From positions 62,001 through 126,000 of the forward strand of contig NZ_AUCF01000001.1 of assembly GCF_000429625.1 (NCBI RefSeq): a stretch of 64,000 nucleotides of DNA. The letters are read 5' to 3'. The notes beneath the pieces were generated by a model, which was not told the origin of the DNA, did not search any database, and worked only from the letters and a program-made list of their open reading frames with translations. This DNA is from Azospirillum halopraeferens DSM 3675 (GTDB lineage Bacteria > Pseudomonadota > Alphaproteobacteria > Azospirillales > Azospirillaceae). Below, piece by piece: positions 1-7,243 of the stretch. Made by a program: the position numbers and the translations under genes. Within the stretch, counting starts at the first letter, position 1. Each line of letters begins with the position of its first letter.

Positions 1-1
1 G

Positions 2-1174
2 TGGGCCGCATCCGATTGGCTGGCGGGGGAGGTGGTGCACGTCTCCGGGCCCCTGCGGGCGGAGGTGGCCGGGGGGCTGTGCATCGTCGCCGCCAACGTG
101 CCGCTGGCGCTGCTGACCGGTGGCCTGCGCGGCATCCTGGAGGGGGTGCAGCGCTTCGACCTGGTGACCGCGGTGAAGGTGCCGGTGGGGGTGCTGAACT
201 ATCTCAGCCCGCTGTTCGTGCTGCCCTTCACCGACAGCCTGTTTGCGGTGCTGGTGGCGGTGACCCTGGGCCGGCTGGCGGGAACCCTGGCCTTCGGCGT
301 GCTGGCCGCGGGCCGCGTGCCGGGCCTGTTCGCCGGGGTGTCGGGGCGCACCGGCGCGCTGCGCCGTGTGTTCGCCATGGGCGGCTGGATGATGGTGAGC
401 AGCGTGATCGGCCCGGCGATGGTGTACCTGGACCGCTTCGTGCTGGCCTCGCTGGTGCCCATGGCGGCGATCGCCTGGTACACCACGCCCTTCGAGGTGG
501 TGACCCGCCTGCTGTTCATTCCCATCGCCGTGGCCGGGGCCCTGTTCCCCGCCGCCGCCGCGGCCGGCCGGGCGCGGCCGGAGCGGTTGGCGGCCTTCGT
601 CGAAACCGGCGGCACGGCGGTGGTGGGGGTGTTCCTGGCGGTGCTGGCCGGGGTGTATCTGCTGGGCCCGGCGGTCCTGGCCCTGTGGCTCGACGCGGCG
701 TTCGCCCGTCACGCGGCGCCGCTGCTGCTGGTCCTGGCGCTGGGCGTGTTCTTCAGCGCCTCCGCCTTCGTGCCGCTGGCGGTGGTGCAGGGGGCGGGCC
801 GGCCGGACCTGACGGCACGGCTGCACCTGGCGGAGCTGCCTCTGTACCTGGTCGCGCTGGCGCTGGCGGCGTATCACTACGGCCTTGTCGGCGCGGCCGT
901 GGCGTGGACGGTGCGCGCCGGGGCCGAGATGGTGGTGCTGTTCGTGATGGCCCGGCGAATCGTCGGTCTGGGGATATCGCTGCGCGTGCCGGCGCTGTGC
1001 GGGGCGGCGGCGGTGACCTATATCATAGCCCTGGCGCTGGGCGGCTGGGCGGGTGGCGCCCTGCTGCTGGGAGGCTTTGCCGGCCTGGGGGCGGTGGCGG
1101 CCCCGGCTCTGTGGCGCGCCTTCACCGCGGCCCCTCCCGGCCCGGCGGAGCCGGCGTCCCACGGCGTGCGCTGA
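2..1174 (+). CDS. Polysaccharide/oligosaccharide flippase family protein, 5' end cut by window
   Basis: The frame is open from base 2, so the gene begins before the window; about 390 codons are visible. The protein is a chain of hydrophobic segments separated by short basic loops (for example ALLVLALGVFFSASAFVPLAVVQGAGRPD), ending in two close membrane segments and a short polar tail. This pattern, with the motif YLDRFVLASLVPMAAIAWYTTPFEVVTRL in the middle, is that of Wzx/MATE-type exporters of lipid-linked sugars, which flip undecaprenyl-linked glycans across the inner membrane. The transported glycan cannot be told from the sequence. A MATE drug exporter is the alternative, but the loss of charge in the membrane segments and the loop pattern fit the polysaccharide branch better. 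Confidence 0.7.
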   Translation, partial: WAASDWLAGEVVHVSGPLRAEVAGGLCIVAANVPLALLTGGLRGILEGVQRFDLVTAVKVPVGVLNYLSPLFVLPFTDSLFAVLVAVTLGRLAGTLAFGVLAAGRVPGLFAGVSGRTGALRRVFAMGGWMMVSSVIGPAMVYLDRFVLASLVPMAAIAWYTTPFEVVTRLLFIPIAVAGALFPAAAAAGRARPERLAAFVETGGTAVVGVFLAVLAGVYLLGPAVLALWLDAAFARHAAPLLLVLALGVFFSASAFVPLAVVQGAGRPDLTARLHLAELPLYLVALALAAYHYGLVGAAVAWTVRAGAEMVVLFVMARRIVGLGISLRVPALCGAAAVTYIIALALGGWAGGALLLGGFAGLGAVAAPALWRAFTAAPPGPAEPASHGVR

Positions 1175-1239
1175 CGGCCGCTCCGGCGCGCTGCTTCCTT
1201 GCCGTTACGGCGGGGTTCGTGTATTTCACTCGTCTGCGG

Positions 1240-1316
1240 CGGGGCGTGGCGCAGTCTGGTAGCGCGCCAGTTTTGGGTACTGGAGGCCCCCGGTTCGAAT
1301 CCGGGCGCCCCGACCA
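1240..1316 (+). tRNA. tRNA-Pro (anticodon TGG)
   Basis: A 77-nt cloverleaf can be drawn by hand. The acceptor arms CGGGGCG (1240-1246) and CGCCCCG (1306-1312) pair fully. The anticodon stem CCAGT/ACTGG encloses the loop TTTGGGT, giving anticodon TGG (reads CCA and related Pro codons). The T arm contains GGTTCGAATCC, and CCA is encoded at 1314-1316. Confidence 0.95.
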
Positions 1317-1353
1317 CGGACGAAACAACCATACGATGGGGAGTTGCTGCGCC

Positions 1354-1650
1354 ATGAAGGTCCGGATCTATCAGCCGAGCAAGACGGCCATGCAGTCCGG
1401 GCGGGCCAAGACGCATCGCTGGCTTCTCGAGTATGAGATCGAGACGCCGCGCCGCCCCGAACCCCTGATGGGCTGGATCAGCTCGGGCGACACCCTGAAC
1501 CAGGTGCGGCTGCGCTTCGAGACGAAGGACGAGGCCATCGCCTTTGCCGAGAAGAAGGGCTGGGACTACACGGTCCAGGACGCCGCGGTGCGCCGGGTGC
1601 GGCCGCGCAACTACGCCGACAATTTCCGGATGGACCGGCCCCGCATCTGA
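1354..1650 (+). CDS. NADH dehydrogenase (complex I) accessory subunit, NDUFS4/18-kDa family
   Basis: This 98-residue protein has the hallmark segment PLMGWISSGDTLNQVRLRF followed by ETKDEAIAFAEKKGWDY and the ending NYADNFRMDRPRI. These are the conserved core and tail of the alphaproteobacterial and mitochondrial NDUFS4 (ETC complex I 18-kDa) family. Known members sit on the peripheral arm of respiratory complex I and stabilise the NADH-oxidising module. Its full length matches bacterial members. The gene stands alone between two tRNA genes rather than in a nuo operon, which is usual for this subunit. The ATG at 1354 is the first one that gives the family N-terminus (MKVRIYQP). Confidence 0.93.
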   Translation: MKVRIYQPSKTAMQSGRAKTHRWLLEYEIETPRRPEPLMGWISSGDTLNQVRLRFETKDEAIAFAEKKGWDYTVQDAAVRRVRPRNYADNFRMDRPRI

Positions 1651-1812
1651 CCGGCCCATTGCCCGCCTGTCCCGCGTGACCGGACCGGCGGGCACCGACC
1701 CGCTTTTCGATCGGTCGGATCGGGCAATCGCCCTCCAAACGCTTGATGCCCGAGCGAACGTGCAACGGTTTGGACGGATTTTGACGCGCCGTTTGGCCTT
1801 CGTTCCGGATAC

Positions 1813-1889
1813 GGCCCCTTAGCTCAGCTGGATAGAGCAATCGCCTTCTAAGCGATAGGTCGCAGGTTCGAGCCCTGCAGGGGTCGCCA
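1813..1889 (+). tRNA. tRNA-Arg (anticodon TCT)
   Basis: A 77-nt cloverleaf. Acceptor GGCCCCT (1813-1819) pairs with AGGGGTC (1879-1885), including one G-T pair. The anticodon stem ATCGC/GCGAT encloses CTTCTAA, giving anticodon TCT. The T arm has GGTTCGAGCCC, and CCA is encoded at 1887-1889. Confidence 0.95.
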
Positions 1890-1894
1890 AGCAC

Positions 1895-1924
1895 ATGGGG
1901 CCGTCCGATCCCGGGCGGCCCCAT
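1895..1924 (+). terminator. Hairpin after tRNA-Arg, probable terminator
   Basis: A 12-bp stem (1895-1906 with 1913-1924, one G-T pair) encloses a 6-nt loop six bases after the tRNA CCA. There is no U-tract directly after it, so it may be a processing or Rho-assisted end rather than a classical intrinsic terminator. Confidence 0.5.
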
Positions 1925-2250
1925 TCCGTATCGGGTCGTCTTTGCAAGGCCCGAATCTGAACGGCCGAATCGGCGGTGGTTCCCGTCTCGGATCGGTTAC
2001 GAAGGGAGACACGGCGCCTCCATGGCCATCCACAAGCCCGGCGCGGTTCAGCGTGATTCCCGACCCGGAGAGTCGGCACATTGCCCGCTTGAGCTTATGG
2101 GACAATGGAAAAGGCCTTCCGGAAAAGAGTGACGGAACAGGCGCCGGAATGATGCCGATCGTGCGCTCGGTCCGCCGGCGATGCGCTCATCCGTGACCGG
2201 CGAACGCGGATCGCATCATCCCGTTGGTGGCGTGGAGGACGGTATCCATG
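1925..2250. other. Intergenic stretch without a recognisable gene
   Basis: About 325 bases follow the tRNA-Arg hairpin. An 84-codon plus frame exists but has no ribosome-binding site and no recognisable motif. I see no RNA gene, repeat or clear promoter here. Confidence 0.4.
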
Positions 2251-2775
2251 TCATCGCTCCTGCGTCACCGGTTCGCGAGGGGCAATGCGGTTCATCAGCG
2301 CCGCCATACCATCGGCCGCGTCGATCGTCAGGTTCTGTTGCCGTATGCCGTTAAGGCGCGCGACATCGCCGGACGCCAGATGAATGACCTTCCAGGTCTT
2401 TGTGCCCCGGTCGACGGTGTAGTCGTAGATCGTGTCTTGCACACCGTTACCAAGCGCCGGGCGAGCCGGAGGGCGCGGACGCCCGGGAAGCGCGGTCATC
2501 GTTTTTGCCCCCGAAACGTCGTCGGATGTCGGCACGGCATCTTCCGGCGTGTCAGTGTCGTACGTCCAGTGGACATGACAGGGGTGACCGGCCGACGATT
2601 GGGTCAGAACGACGCTGGCAAAGCCGAAATCGCCGGCGACCCTGGCTTCGTGGACGGCGCAGGTGACAGCGTCGATGAAGGCGGCGCAGGGCGGATACAC
2701 ATAACCGTCGGATTGCACGATCCAGCCGGCATGCGTCTGCAAGACGAAGAATTTAAGCGCAGTCCTGTTAGCCAC
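2251..2775 (-). CDS. Hypothetical protein with an N-terminal DUF2188-like segment
   Basis: The 174-residue protein starts at a GTG (2775) preceded by GGAGA six bases upstream. Residues 8-70 (LKFFVLQTHAGWIVQSDG then FIDAVTCAVHEA and FASVVLTQ) look like a small alpha-beta fold of the DUF2188 kind, a domain of unknown role that is often found in short orphan proteins. The rest (residues 80-174) is a Pro/Arg-rich linker followed by TIYDYTVDRGTKTWKVIHLASG, which could be a second copy of a similar strand pattern. It stands alone just upstream of an insertion sequence. I do not recognise a function; the DUF2188 assignment is by resemblance only. Confidence 0.55.
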   Translation of the reverse strand: MANRTALKFFVLQTHAGWIVQSDGYVYPPCAAFIDAVTCAVHEARVAGDFGFASVVLTQSSAGHPCHVHWTYDTDTPEDAVPTSDDVSGAKTMTALPGRPRPPARPALGNGVQDTIYDYTVDRGTKTWKVIHLASGDVARLNGIRQQNLTIDAADGMAALMNRIAPREPVTQER

Positions 2776-2992
2776 GGCGGTTCTCCACTGCGGGCAGCAA
2801 ATCCGCTCGCCCGATCAATCACGAGCGGTTGCTGTCCCGGGCATCGGACGATGATCCTCGACGGACTGCGTCGTTGTTGGACAGCCCGCGGCGCAGGCTG
2901 GAAGCGATCATCGTGGTTCAGCGTCAATGCACGTTAGCAGCACCCTGGCATAGCGGGTCGCTACGGCCGCGTCCCCCGAGGTGGTGTACGAG

Positions 2993-3056
2993 CTGTGGGT
3001 AAGCGGCCCGCCGCAGCGCCCCCCAGAGCTGGCGTAGGCGGGCCGCTTATCCACAG
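2993..3056. repeat. 20-bp-arm inverted repeat inside the left end of the IS
   Basis: The arm at 2993-3012 (CTGTGGGTAAGCGGCCCGCC) pairs with 3037-3056 at 19 of 20 positions around a 24-base spacer. It sits between the outer and inner halves of the left terminal repeat and has no counterpart at the right end. It could be a small inserted palindromic element, or a hairpin that blocks read-through transcription into the transposase gene. Confidence 0.8.
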
Positions 3057-3127
3057 TGGGGCGGTCATCGAGGATCTCCGGTAGGTTCGGGTCACCACAA
3101 CCTTGAACGAGACTGGCGAGGACCCCG

Positions 3128-4324
3128 ATGACCATGGACAGAATGGCGCTTCACGAGCTTCTGGAGAAGGGCTCTGATTTGGACCTGCTGCGCGAGATGA
3201 TCGGCTATGTCGCGCAGCGCCTGATGGACCTGGAGGTCGACGGCCTGTGCGGCGCCGGACACGGCGAACGCACGCCGGAGCGCGTCAACCAGCGCAACGG
3301 CTACCGCGAGCGCACCTGGGACACGCGCGCGGGCACGATCGCCTTGCAGATCCCCAAGCTGCGCAAGGGCTCGTACTTCCCCGGCTTCCTGGAGCCGCGG
3401 CGGACGGCGGAGAAGGCGCTCACCGCGGTGATCCAGGAAGCCTACATCCAGGGGGTGTCGACGCGCTCCGTCGACGAGCTGGTCAAGGCCATGGGCATGA
3501 CCGGCATCTCCAAGAGCCAAGTCTCGCGGCTGTGTGCGGAGATCGACGAGCGGGTGCAGTCCTTCCTGAACCGGCCGCTGGAGAGCGACTGGCCCTACCT
3601 GTGGATCGACGCCACCTACGTGAAGGTGCGCGAAGCCGGGCGCATCGTCTCGGTGGCGGTGATAATCGCCGTGGCCGTGAACACCGACGGGCGGCGCGAG
3701 GTGCTGGGCATGGACATCGGCCCGTCCGAGGCCGAGGTGTTCTGGACCAAGTTCCTGCGCGCCCTGATGCGACGCGGCCTGCGCGGCGTGAAGCTGGTCA
3801 TCTCCGACGCCCACGAGGGGCTGAAAGCGGCCGCCGCGAAGGTGTTCGGGGCGGCGTGGCAGAGGTGCCGTATTCATTTTTATCGCAACGCCATGGCGCA
3901 TGTGGCTGCACCGCAACGTGCTATGGTGGCGGCGGCCATCCGCACGGCCTTCGCCCAGGAAACCGCCGAGGCCGCCCACCGGCAGTGGCGCCAGGTCGCC
4001 GACAGCCTGCGCGAGCGCTTTCCCAAGCTCGCCACGCTGATGGATGAGGCCGAGCACGACGTCCTGGCCTACATGGACTTCCATCCCGACCATTGGACCA
4101 AGATCAGCTCGACCAATCCCCTCGAGCGCGTCAACGGCGAGTTCAAGCGGCGCACCGATGTCGTCGTCATCTTCCCCAATGAAGCGGCGATCTTCCGATT
4201 GGGAGGGGCCATCCTGCTGGAGCAAAATGATGAGTGGGCGGCCAGCCGCCGCTACATGAGCTTGGAGACCATGACGCCACTGGGGCATAATGACGTTTCC
4301 AGGTTGTCCGCCGTGGCAACCTGA
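3128..4324 (+). CDS. IS256-family transposase
   Basis: A full-length DDE transposase of 398 residues. The N-terminal part has the IS256 pattern [26 protein letters not shown]. The catalytic acidic residues are visible as the D of WIDATYVKV, the D of VISDAHEGL and the E of [13 protein letters not shown], with the family CRIHFYRN signature between the last two. Members cut and paste their element through the terminal repeats, usually via a circular intermediate. The frame is intact and ends 40 bases before the right repeat, so the protein could be active, though the altered left end may limit transposition. Confidence 0.96.
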   Translation: MTMDRMALHELLEKGSDLDLLREMIGYVAQRLMDLEVDGLCGAGHGERTPERVNQRNGYRERTWDTRAGTIALQIPKLRKGSYFPGFLEPRRTAEKALTAVIQEAYIQGVSTRSVDELVKAMGMTGISKSQVSRLCAEIDERVQSFLNRPLESDWPYLWIDATYVKVREAGRIVSVAVIIAVAVNTDGRREVLGMDIGPSEAEVFWTKFLRALMRRGLRGVKLVISDAHEGLKAAAAKVFGAAWQRCRIHFYRNAMAHVAAPQRAMVAAAIRTAFAQETAEAAHRQWRQVADSLRERFPKLATLMDEAEHDVLAYMDFHPDHWTKISSTNPLERVNGEFKRRTDVVVIFPNEAAIFRLGGAILLEQNDEWAASRRYMSLETMTPLGHNDVSRLSAVAT

Positions 4325-4376
4325 CCCGGCTCAACCCGCCGGAGAGCGATGACCAACCCCTTCGCTCGTACACCAC

Positions 4377-5039
4377 GTGCCGGGGCACGATCGTCGCTAC
4401 GGTCGTCCATGAGCGTGAACTTTCGAACCGGCCGGTCGTATCTGAAACCCGGGCGCTCCTCATCCGATCGTCTCCGGCAGCCCGAACACGGTATATGGGG
4501 CTTCGAACGGGTCAATCCAGAAGCAATTAAGAGGAGCGTTGGGCAATGAAATTGGCGCATGAATCGGCTAATCCCTGGTTCATACGCCAAAACCGCTAAA
4601 GCGAAAGGCTGAACTTTTCTCAGTTCACTCAGGACATGGTGCCTCGGAGAATCCCGATACGGTTCAGTTCAGTTCTCTCGTGCACCATGGAATGGGAGAG
4701 GATCAAAATTTCAGATCCAACGCCGGCCGGTTCAGAAAGAAAAAAGGCATATCGAAAAATCATCCGATTTCGTGCCGTCCAAAAATATCCAGAGAAAAGC
4801 GGATGTCGGTGATTGACATATTTACAATGGATGCCATTTCAATGATCAGAAATCCGGCAAATCAAGAACAGTGGGAAAGCGAATCCCGGACGGTGGTCGC
4901 GTCGGGCGTCGCCCGGGAAACCCTGCCGGCCAAACCGTAGTCATGCGGAAGGATAAGGCCGACCTTGTCGGAAAGGCTCAGGGAGTGCCCGAATGAGACC
5001 CGTTACCCATCAACACGGCATGACCCTCGGAGAACGCCT
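4377..5039. other. AT-richer stretch without a convincing gene
   Basis: This region right of the IS is visibly richer in A and T than its surroundings (especially 4540-4870), which suggests acquired DNA. Frames exist, among them a 45-codon one from ATG 4803, but none has a convincing ribosome-binding site or family motif. I see no RNA gene. Confidence 0.4.
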
Positions 5040-5360
5040 GTGGACAATCCAAAATTTCAGGTCGGTGAAATCGTCCAGTTTGCGGCGTGGGCGGTGAAAC
5101 GGGGCGCACCGAGCGGCATTCATCGCGTGGGATGTTTGCTGCCGACGGAAGACGGGGAGCGCCAGTATCGGATTAAAGAGGAAGGGTCCGGCCGGGAACG
5201 AATCGTCCGTGAGGGGCAAATCGCCGGGCGTATTGCGGTTGAGGAACTCGCACAGAGACTTTACGAAGCCGGAAACACCACCAACGTCTCATGGTCTCGC
5301 AGGGATCGGATCGTCCGAGACCCTTGGTTGCGAGAGGCTCTTATGCATCTCTCCAAATGA
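5040..5360 (+). CDS. Hypothetical small basic protein
   Basis: The start is taken as GTG 5040, with GGAG nine bases upstream, giving 106 residues (VDNPKFQVGEIVQFAAWAVK...). The frame is open further upstream but without a ribosome-binding site. The N-terminal part, FQVGEIVQF then GIHRVGCLLP, ERQYRIKEEGSGRERIVREGQI, has the strand pattern of a small beta-barrel (an SH3- or KOW-like fold often seen in orphan proteins of this group). The C-terminal half is helical and basic (WSRRDRIVRDPWLREALMHLSK). No function is recognised. A second small gene follows 37 bases downstream. Confidence 0.6.
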   Translation: MDNPKFQVGEIVQFAAWAVKRGAPSGIHRVGCLLPTEDGERQYRIKEEGSGRERIVREGQIAGRIAVEELAQRLYEAGNTTNVSWSRRDRIVRDPWLREALMHLSK

Positions 5361-5397
5361 TCCAACCGGATTGCTCTTCTTCTCCAGGAGAAATACA

Positions 5398-5568
5398 ATG
5401 ACACCCGCTCCATCGCGGCCGCAGCGCGCAGTTCCATCCGATCGTCCCGCCGACACGGTGCTGCCCTGCGATCAGGACAGCACCGCGCGTGCTGCTGTTC
5501 CGCCGGCCGACGACACCAACGCCGAATATCACGTCGCAGCGGGCCATGCACATCGTCACGGGGCATGA
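5398..5568 (+). CDS. Hypothetical 56-aa protein
   Basis: An ATG at 5398 is preceded by AGGAGA at a good distance (about seven bases), the strongest ribosome-binding site in this neighbourhood. The product (MTPAPSRPQRAV ... AGHAHRHGA) is rich in Pro, Ala, Arg and Asp and ends in a His-rich tail; it is probably disordered. No family is recognised. The claim that it is a gene rests on the ribosome-binding site and on the position behind the 106-aa gene, so it is moderate only. Confidence 0.45.
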   Translation: MTPAPSRPQRAVPSDRPADTVLPCDQDSTARAAVPPADDTNAEYHVAAGHAHRHGA

Positions 5569-5602
5569 ACGTTTCCCGGGCTGCGGCGCCGCTTCGGAAG
5601 TC

Positions 5603-5718
5603 ATACCGTCGGCATCGGACTGATGCCGACGGTGTACCCCTCTCGATCAATGCTAAGGCATTGATCTGCCGGGTTTGACGGCCGGAACACAACGGAAGTG
5701 ATCCGTTTCCGGCCGTAT
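5603..5718 (+). repeat. Three-hairpin dispersed repeat, copy 1
   Basis: Three inverted repeats follow one another. Hairpin C has 12-bp arms at 5605-5616 and 5622-5633. Hairpin B is GATCAATGC (5645-5653), loop TAAG, GCATTGATC (5658-5666). Hairpin A has 10-bp arms at 5678-5687 and 5707-5716, with a smaller inner stem (5692-5696 with 5702-5706). The same module, inverted, is at 49870-49985 with compensatory stem changes. It lies in sense orientation just upstream of the small gene at 5750. Confidence 0.8.
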
Positions 5719-5749
5719 CAGTCGGGAGAAAGCCGAGGATATGGTTTCC

Positions 5750-5941
5750 ATGCACATGCACACACAAAAGCTCTGGTTCGCAACCGCGGATCCCGACACC
5801 TTCGAGCTGTCGGCCGATGTGCCCGGCTGGTTGGTCGACGAATGCGAGACACTCGGTTTTGTGACGCGCTCGGCGACGCCCGGAGGCTGGCGACTGACAA
5901 TCGCCGGCTACGAGGCGTGGCGAACGTCGCCCGCCGGATGA
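5750..5941 (+). CDS. Hypothetical 63-aa protein
   Basis: ATG 5750 is chosen because CGAGGAT lies about ten bases upstream; an in-frame ATG at 5741 would give three more residues. The product (MHMHTQKLWFATADPDTFEL ... GFVTRSATPGGWRLTIAGYEAWRTSPAG) reads like a small winged-helix or beta-hairpin protein: the segment GGWRLTIAGYEAWR resembles the wing and last helix of tiny DNA-binding orphans. This is a resemblance only. It lies directly after the three-hairpin element at 5603-5718, which would be in its 5' leader if transcription starts upstream. Confidence 0.5.
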   Translation: MHMHTQKLWFATADPDTFELSADVPGWLVDECETLGFVTRSATPGGWRLTIAGYEAWRTSPAG

Positions 5942-6025
5942 GAATTTGATTTATCGACGGGATACGCGCCATGGGATCGTCCGTCTGAAATCGACGGACG
6001 TCTCAAACGATACATGGGCAGAATT

Positions 6026-6181
6026 ATGAACCCGTCTCAGGTGGGCTTATTCATTGCTGCCGCATCGGTGGTCGCCGTCTGCATCAGCCTGCGGCGGAAC
6101 GAACGCCTCAGCGATATCGGCTTGGCGGGTGTCTTCATCGGCATCGCCGCCGTTGTGACCTGGATGCTTTCCGGCCACTGA
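6026..6181 (+). CDS. Small two-span membrane protein (51 aa)
   Basis: A short frame encodes 51 residues with two hydrophobic spans: VGLFIAAASVVAVCISL (about residues 6-22) and IGLAGVFIGIAAVVTWML (about 31-48), separated by a charged RRNERLSD loop. This is a helical hairpin in the inner membrane. An in-frame ATG at 6014 would add four residues; neither start has a strong ribosome-binding site. No family is recognised. The membrane pattern and plus-strand codon pattern make it a likely gene rather than chance. Confidence 0.5.
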   Translation: MNPSQVGLFIAAASVVAVCISLRRNERLSDIGLAGVFIGIAAVVTWMLSGH

Positions 6182-6246
6182 CCGGCTCTTCGTCGCGATC
6201 ACCCGTTGGAATCCGACCGGCCCGTTCAACCCTGACGCAGATCCCA

Positions 6247-7089
6247 TCACGCCGGACCCGACGACACCGGCTCACGGCCGGTTATGCCGAACTCTTCCGT
6301 CCAGACCCGAAACCCGACCAGCGTGCTCGGGCCGAACGAGTGTGTCAGCGGCACATCGGCGGCGTCACGCCCGCGTGCGATCATGACGCGGCCGATCCGT
6401 GGAGTGTTGTTTCGCGGATCGAACACCCACCAGCGATCACCGAGAAAAACTTCGATCCATGCCGCAAAGTCCATAGGGGCATACGGAGGTGGCAGGCCGA
6501 TGTCGCTGACATAACCCGTGCAGTACCGGGCAGGAATGTTCATGCAACGGCAGAACGCAATGGCAAGGTGGGCATAATCACGGCACACGCCGCGCCGTTC
6601 GGCGTAGGTTTCCGCAGCGGTCCGGGTGGCACGGGAATGTTCGTACCCGAACGCCACGTGCCGATGGACGAAGTCGCAGATCGCCTGGACGCGGAGCCAG
6701 CCGGGAGGGGTTCCACCGAACAGGCGCCACGCCTCCTCTGAAAGGAGGTCGGTTTCGCAGTAGCGGCTGCCCAACAGGAACAGCAGCGTATCCGGCGGCA
6801 GCGTCTCAACGGAACGTTGGGTGACGCCGAGATCGACCGGATCGGGATTCCCGTCATCATTGATGATCCCATCCGTTCCGAGGGTGAAGCGCCCGGTCGG
6901 CGCAATCAGTCGACAGCACCAATTGCCGAAGCTGTCCCGATAACTGTCAATCGCAACGGAAGGGGCGGTGACAAGGCGATCCGGACATTCAAGGTCCGCG
7001 ACTCTCGAGTGGTGGACGTTGAGCATCACGATCATCGGTGTCGGCTTCGGAACGTCGCAGATCAACTCGCAGCCCAGCCGAATTCGCAT
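6247..7089 (-). CDS. Transglutaminase-like cysteine-protease-fold protein
   Basis: The start MRIRLGCELICDVP (ATG 7089, GGAG eight bases upstream) matches the family N-terminus better than the upstream ATGs; the length is 280 residues. An N-terminal bacterial transglutaminase-like beta domain (residues 1-110) is followed by the catalytic domain: RGVCRDYAHLAIAFCR with the nucleophile Cys169, then MDFAAWIEVFLGDRWWVFDPRNNTPRIGR. The Cys and the Asp of VFDPR are present, but the usual catalytic His position reads Ala (MDFAAW), as in a known subfamily where it is Ser or Ala. Activity is therefore uncertain. It is the last gene of a minus-strand group with an esterase and a CopG protein. Confidence 0.85.
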   Translation of the reverse strand: MRIRLGCELICDVPKPTPMIVMLNVHHSRVADLECPDRLVTAPSVAIDSYRDSFGNWCCRLIAPTGRFTLGTDGIINDDGNPDPVDLGVTQRSVETLPPDTLLFLLGSRYCETDLLSEEAWRLFGGTPPGWLRVQAICDFVHRHVAFGYEHSRATRTAAETYAERRGVCRDYAHLAIAFCRCMNIPARYCTGYVSDIGLPPPYAPMDFAAWIEVFLGDRWWVFDPRNNTPRIGRVMIARGRDAADVPLTHSFGPSTLVGFRVWTEEFGITGREPVSSGPA

Positions 7090-7243
7090 GGCACGATCTC
7101 CGATAAGGACAGTCGGCATGGCAGCGATTCGCCACCAAGGGGGTGGGACCGTGGCAAGGCCCGGTTCCGCCGAATCGGAACCGGGGACGAAGCCTTGCAA
7201 CTGATTCTCCGGCTGCGTCGTTTAACAGAGAACCCGGCCCCGG

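Larger units (their letters stand above)
2981..4376 (+). mobile_element. IS256-family insertion sequence with an altered left end
   Basis: The transposase gene at 3128-4324 is flanked by a 12-bp perfect terminal inverted repeat: GTGGTGTACGAG at 2981-2992 and its complement at 4365-4376. The inner repeat also matches imperfectly: bases from about 3057 (GGGGCGGTCATCG) resemble the complement of the right end (GGGGTTGGTCATCG). On the left the outer and inner halves are pushed apart by a 64-bp palindrome (2993-3056). No target-site duplication is visible: the bases just outside the two repeats do not match. Confidence 0.85.

Noticed and set aside
1122..1355. Minus-strand frames over the tRNA-Pro gene
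   Set aside because: They overlap a complete tRNA and have no coding evidence.
2972..4385. Target-site duplication of the IS
   Set aside because: The 8-9 bases outside the two terminal repeats do not match.
4680..4940. An 86- or 45-codon gene in the AT-rich stretch
   Set aside because: No ribosome-binding site or family motif supports it.
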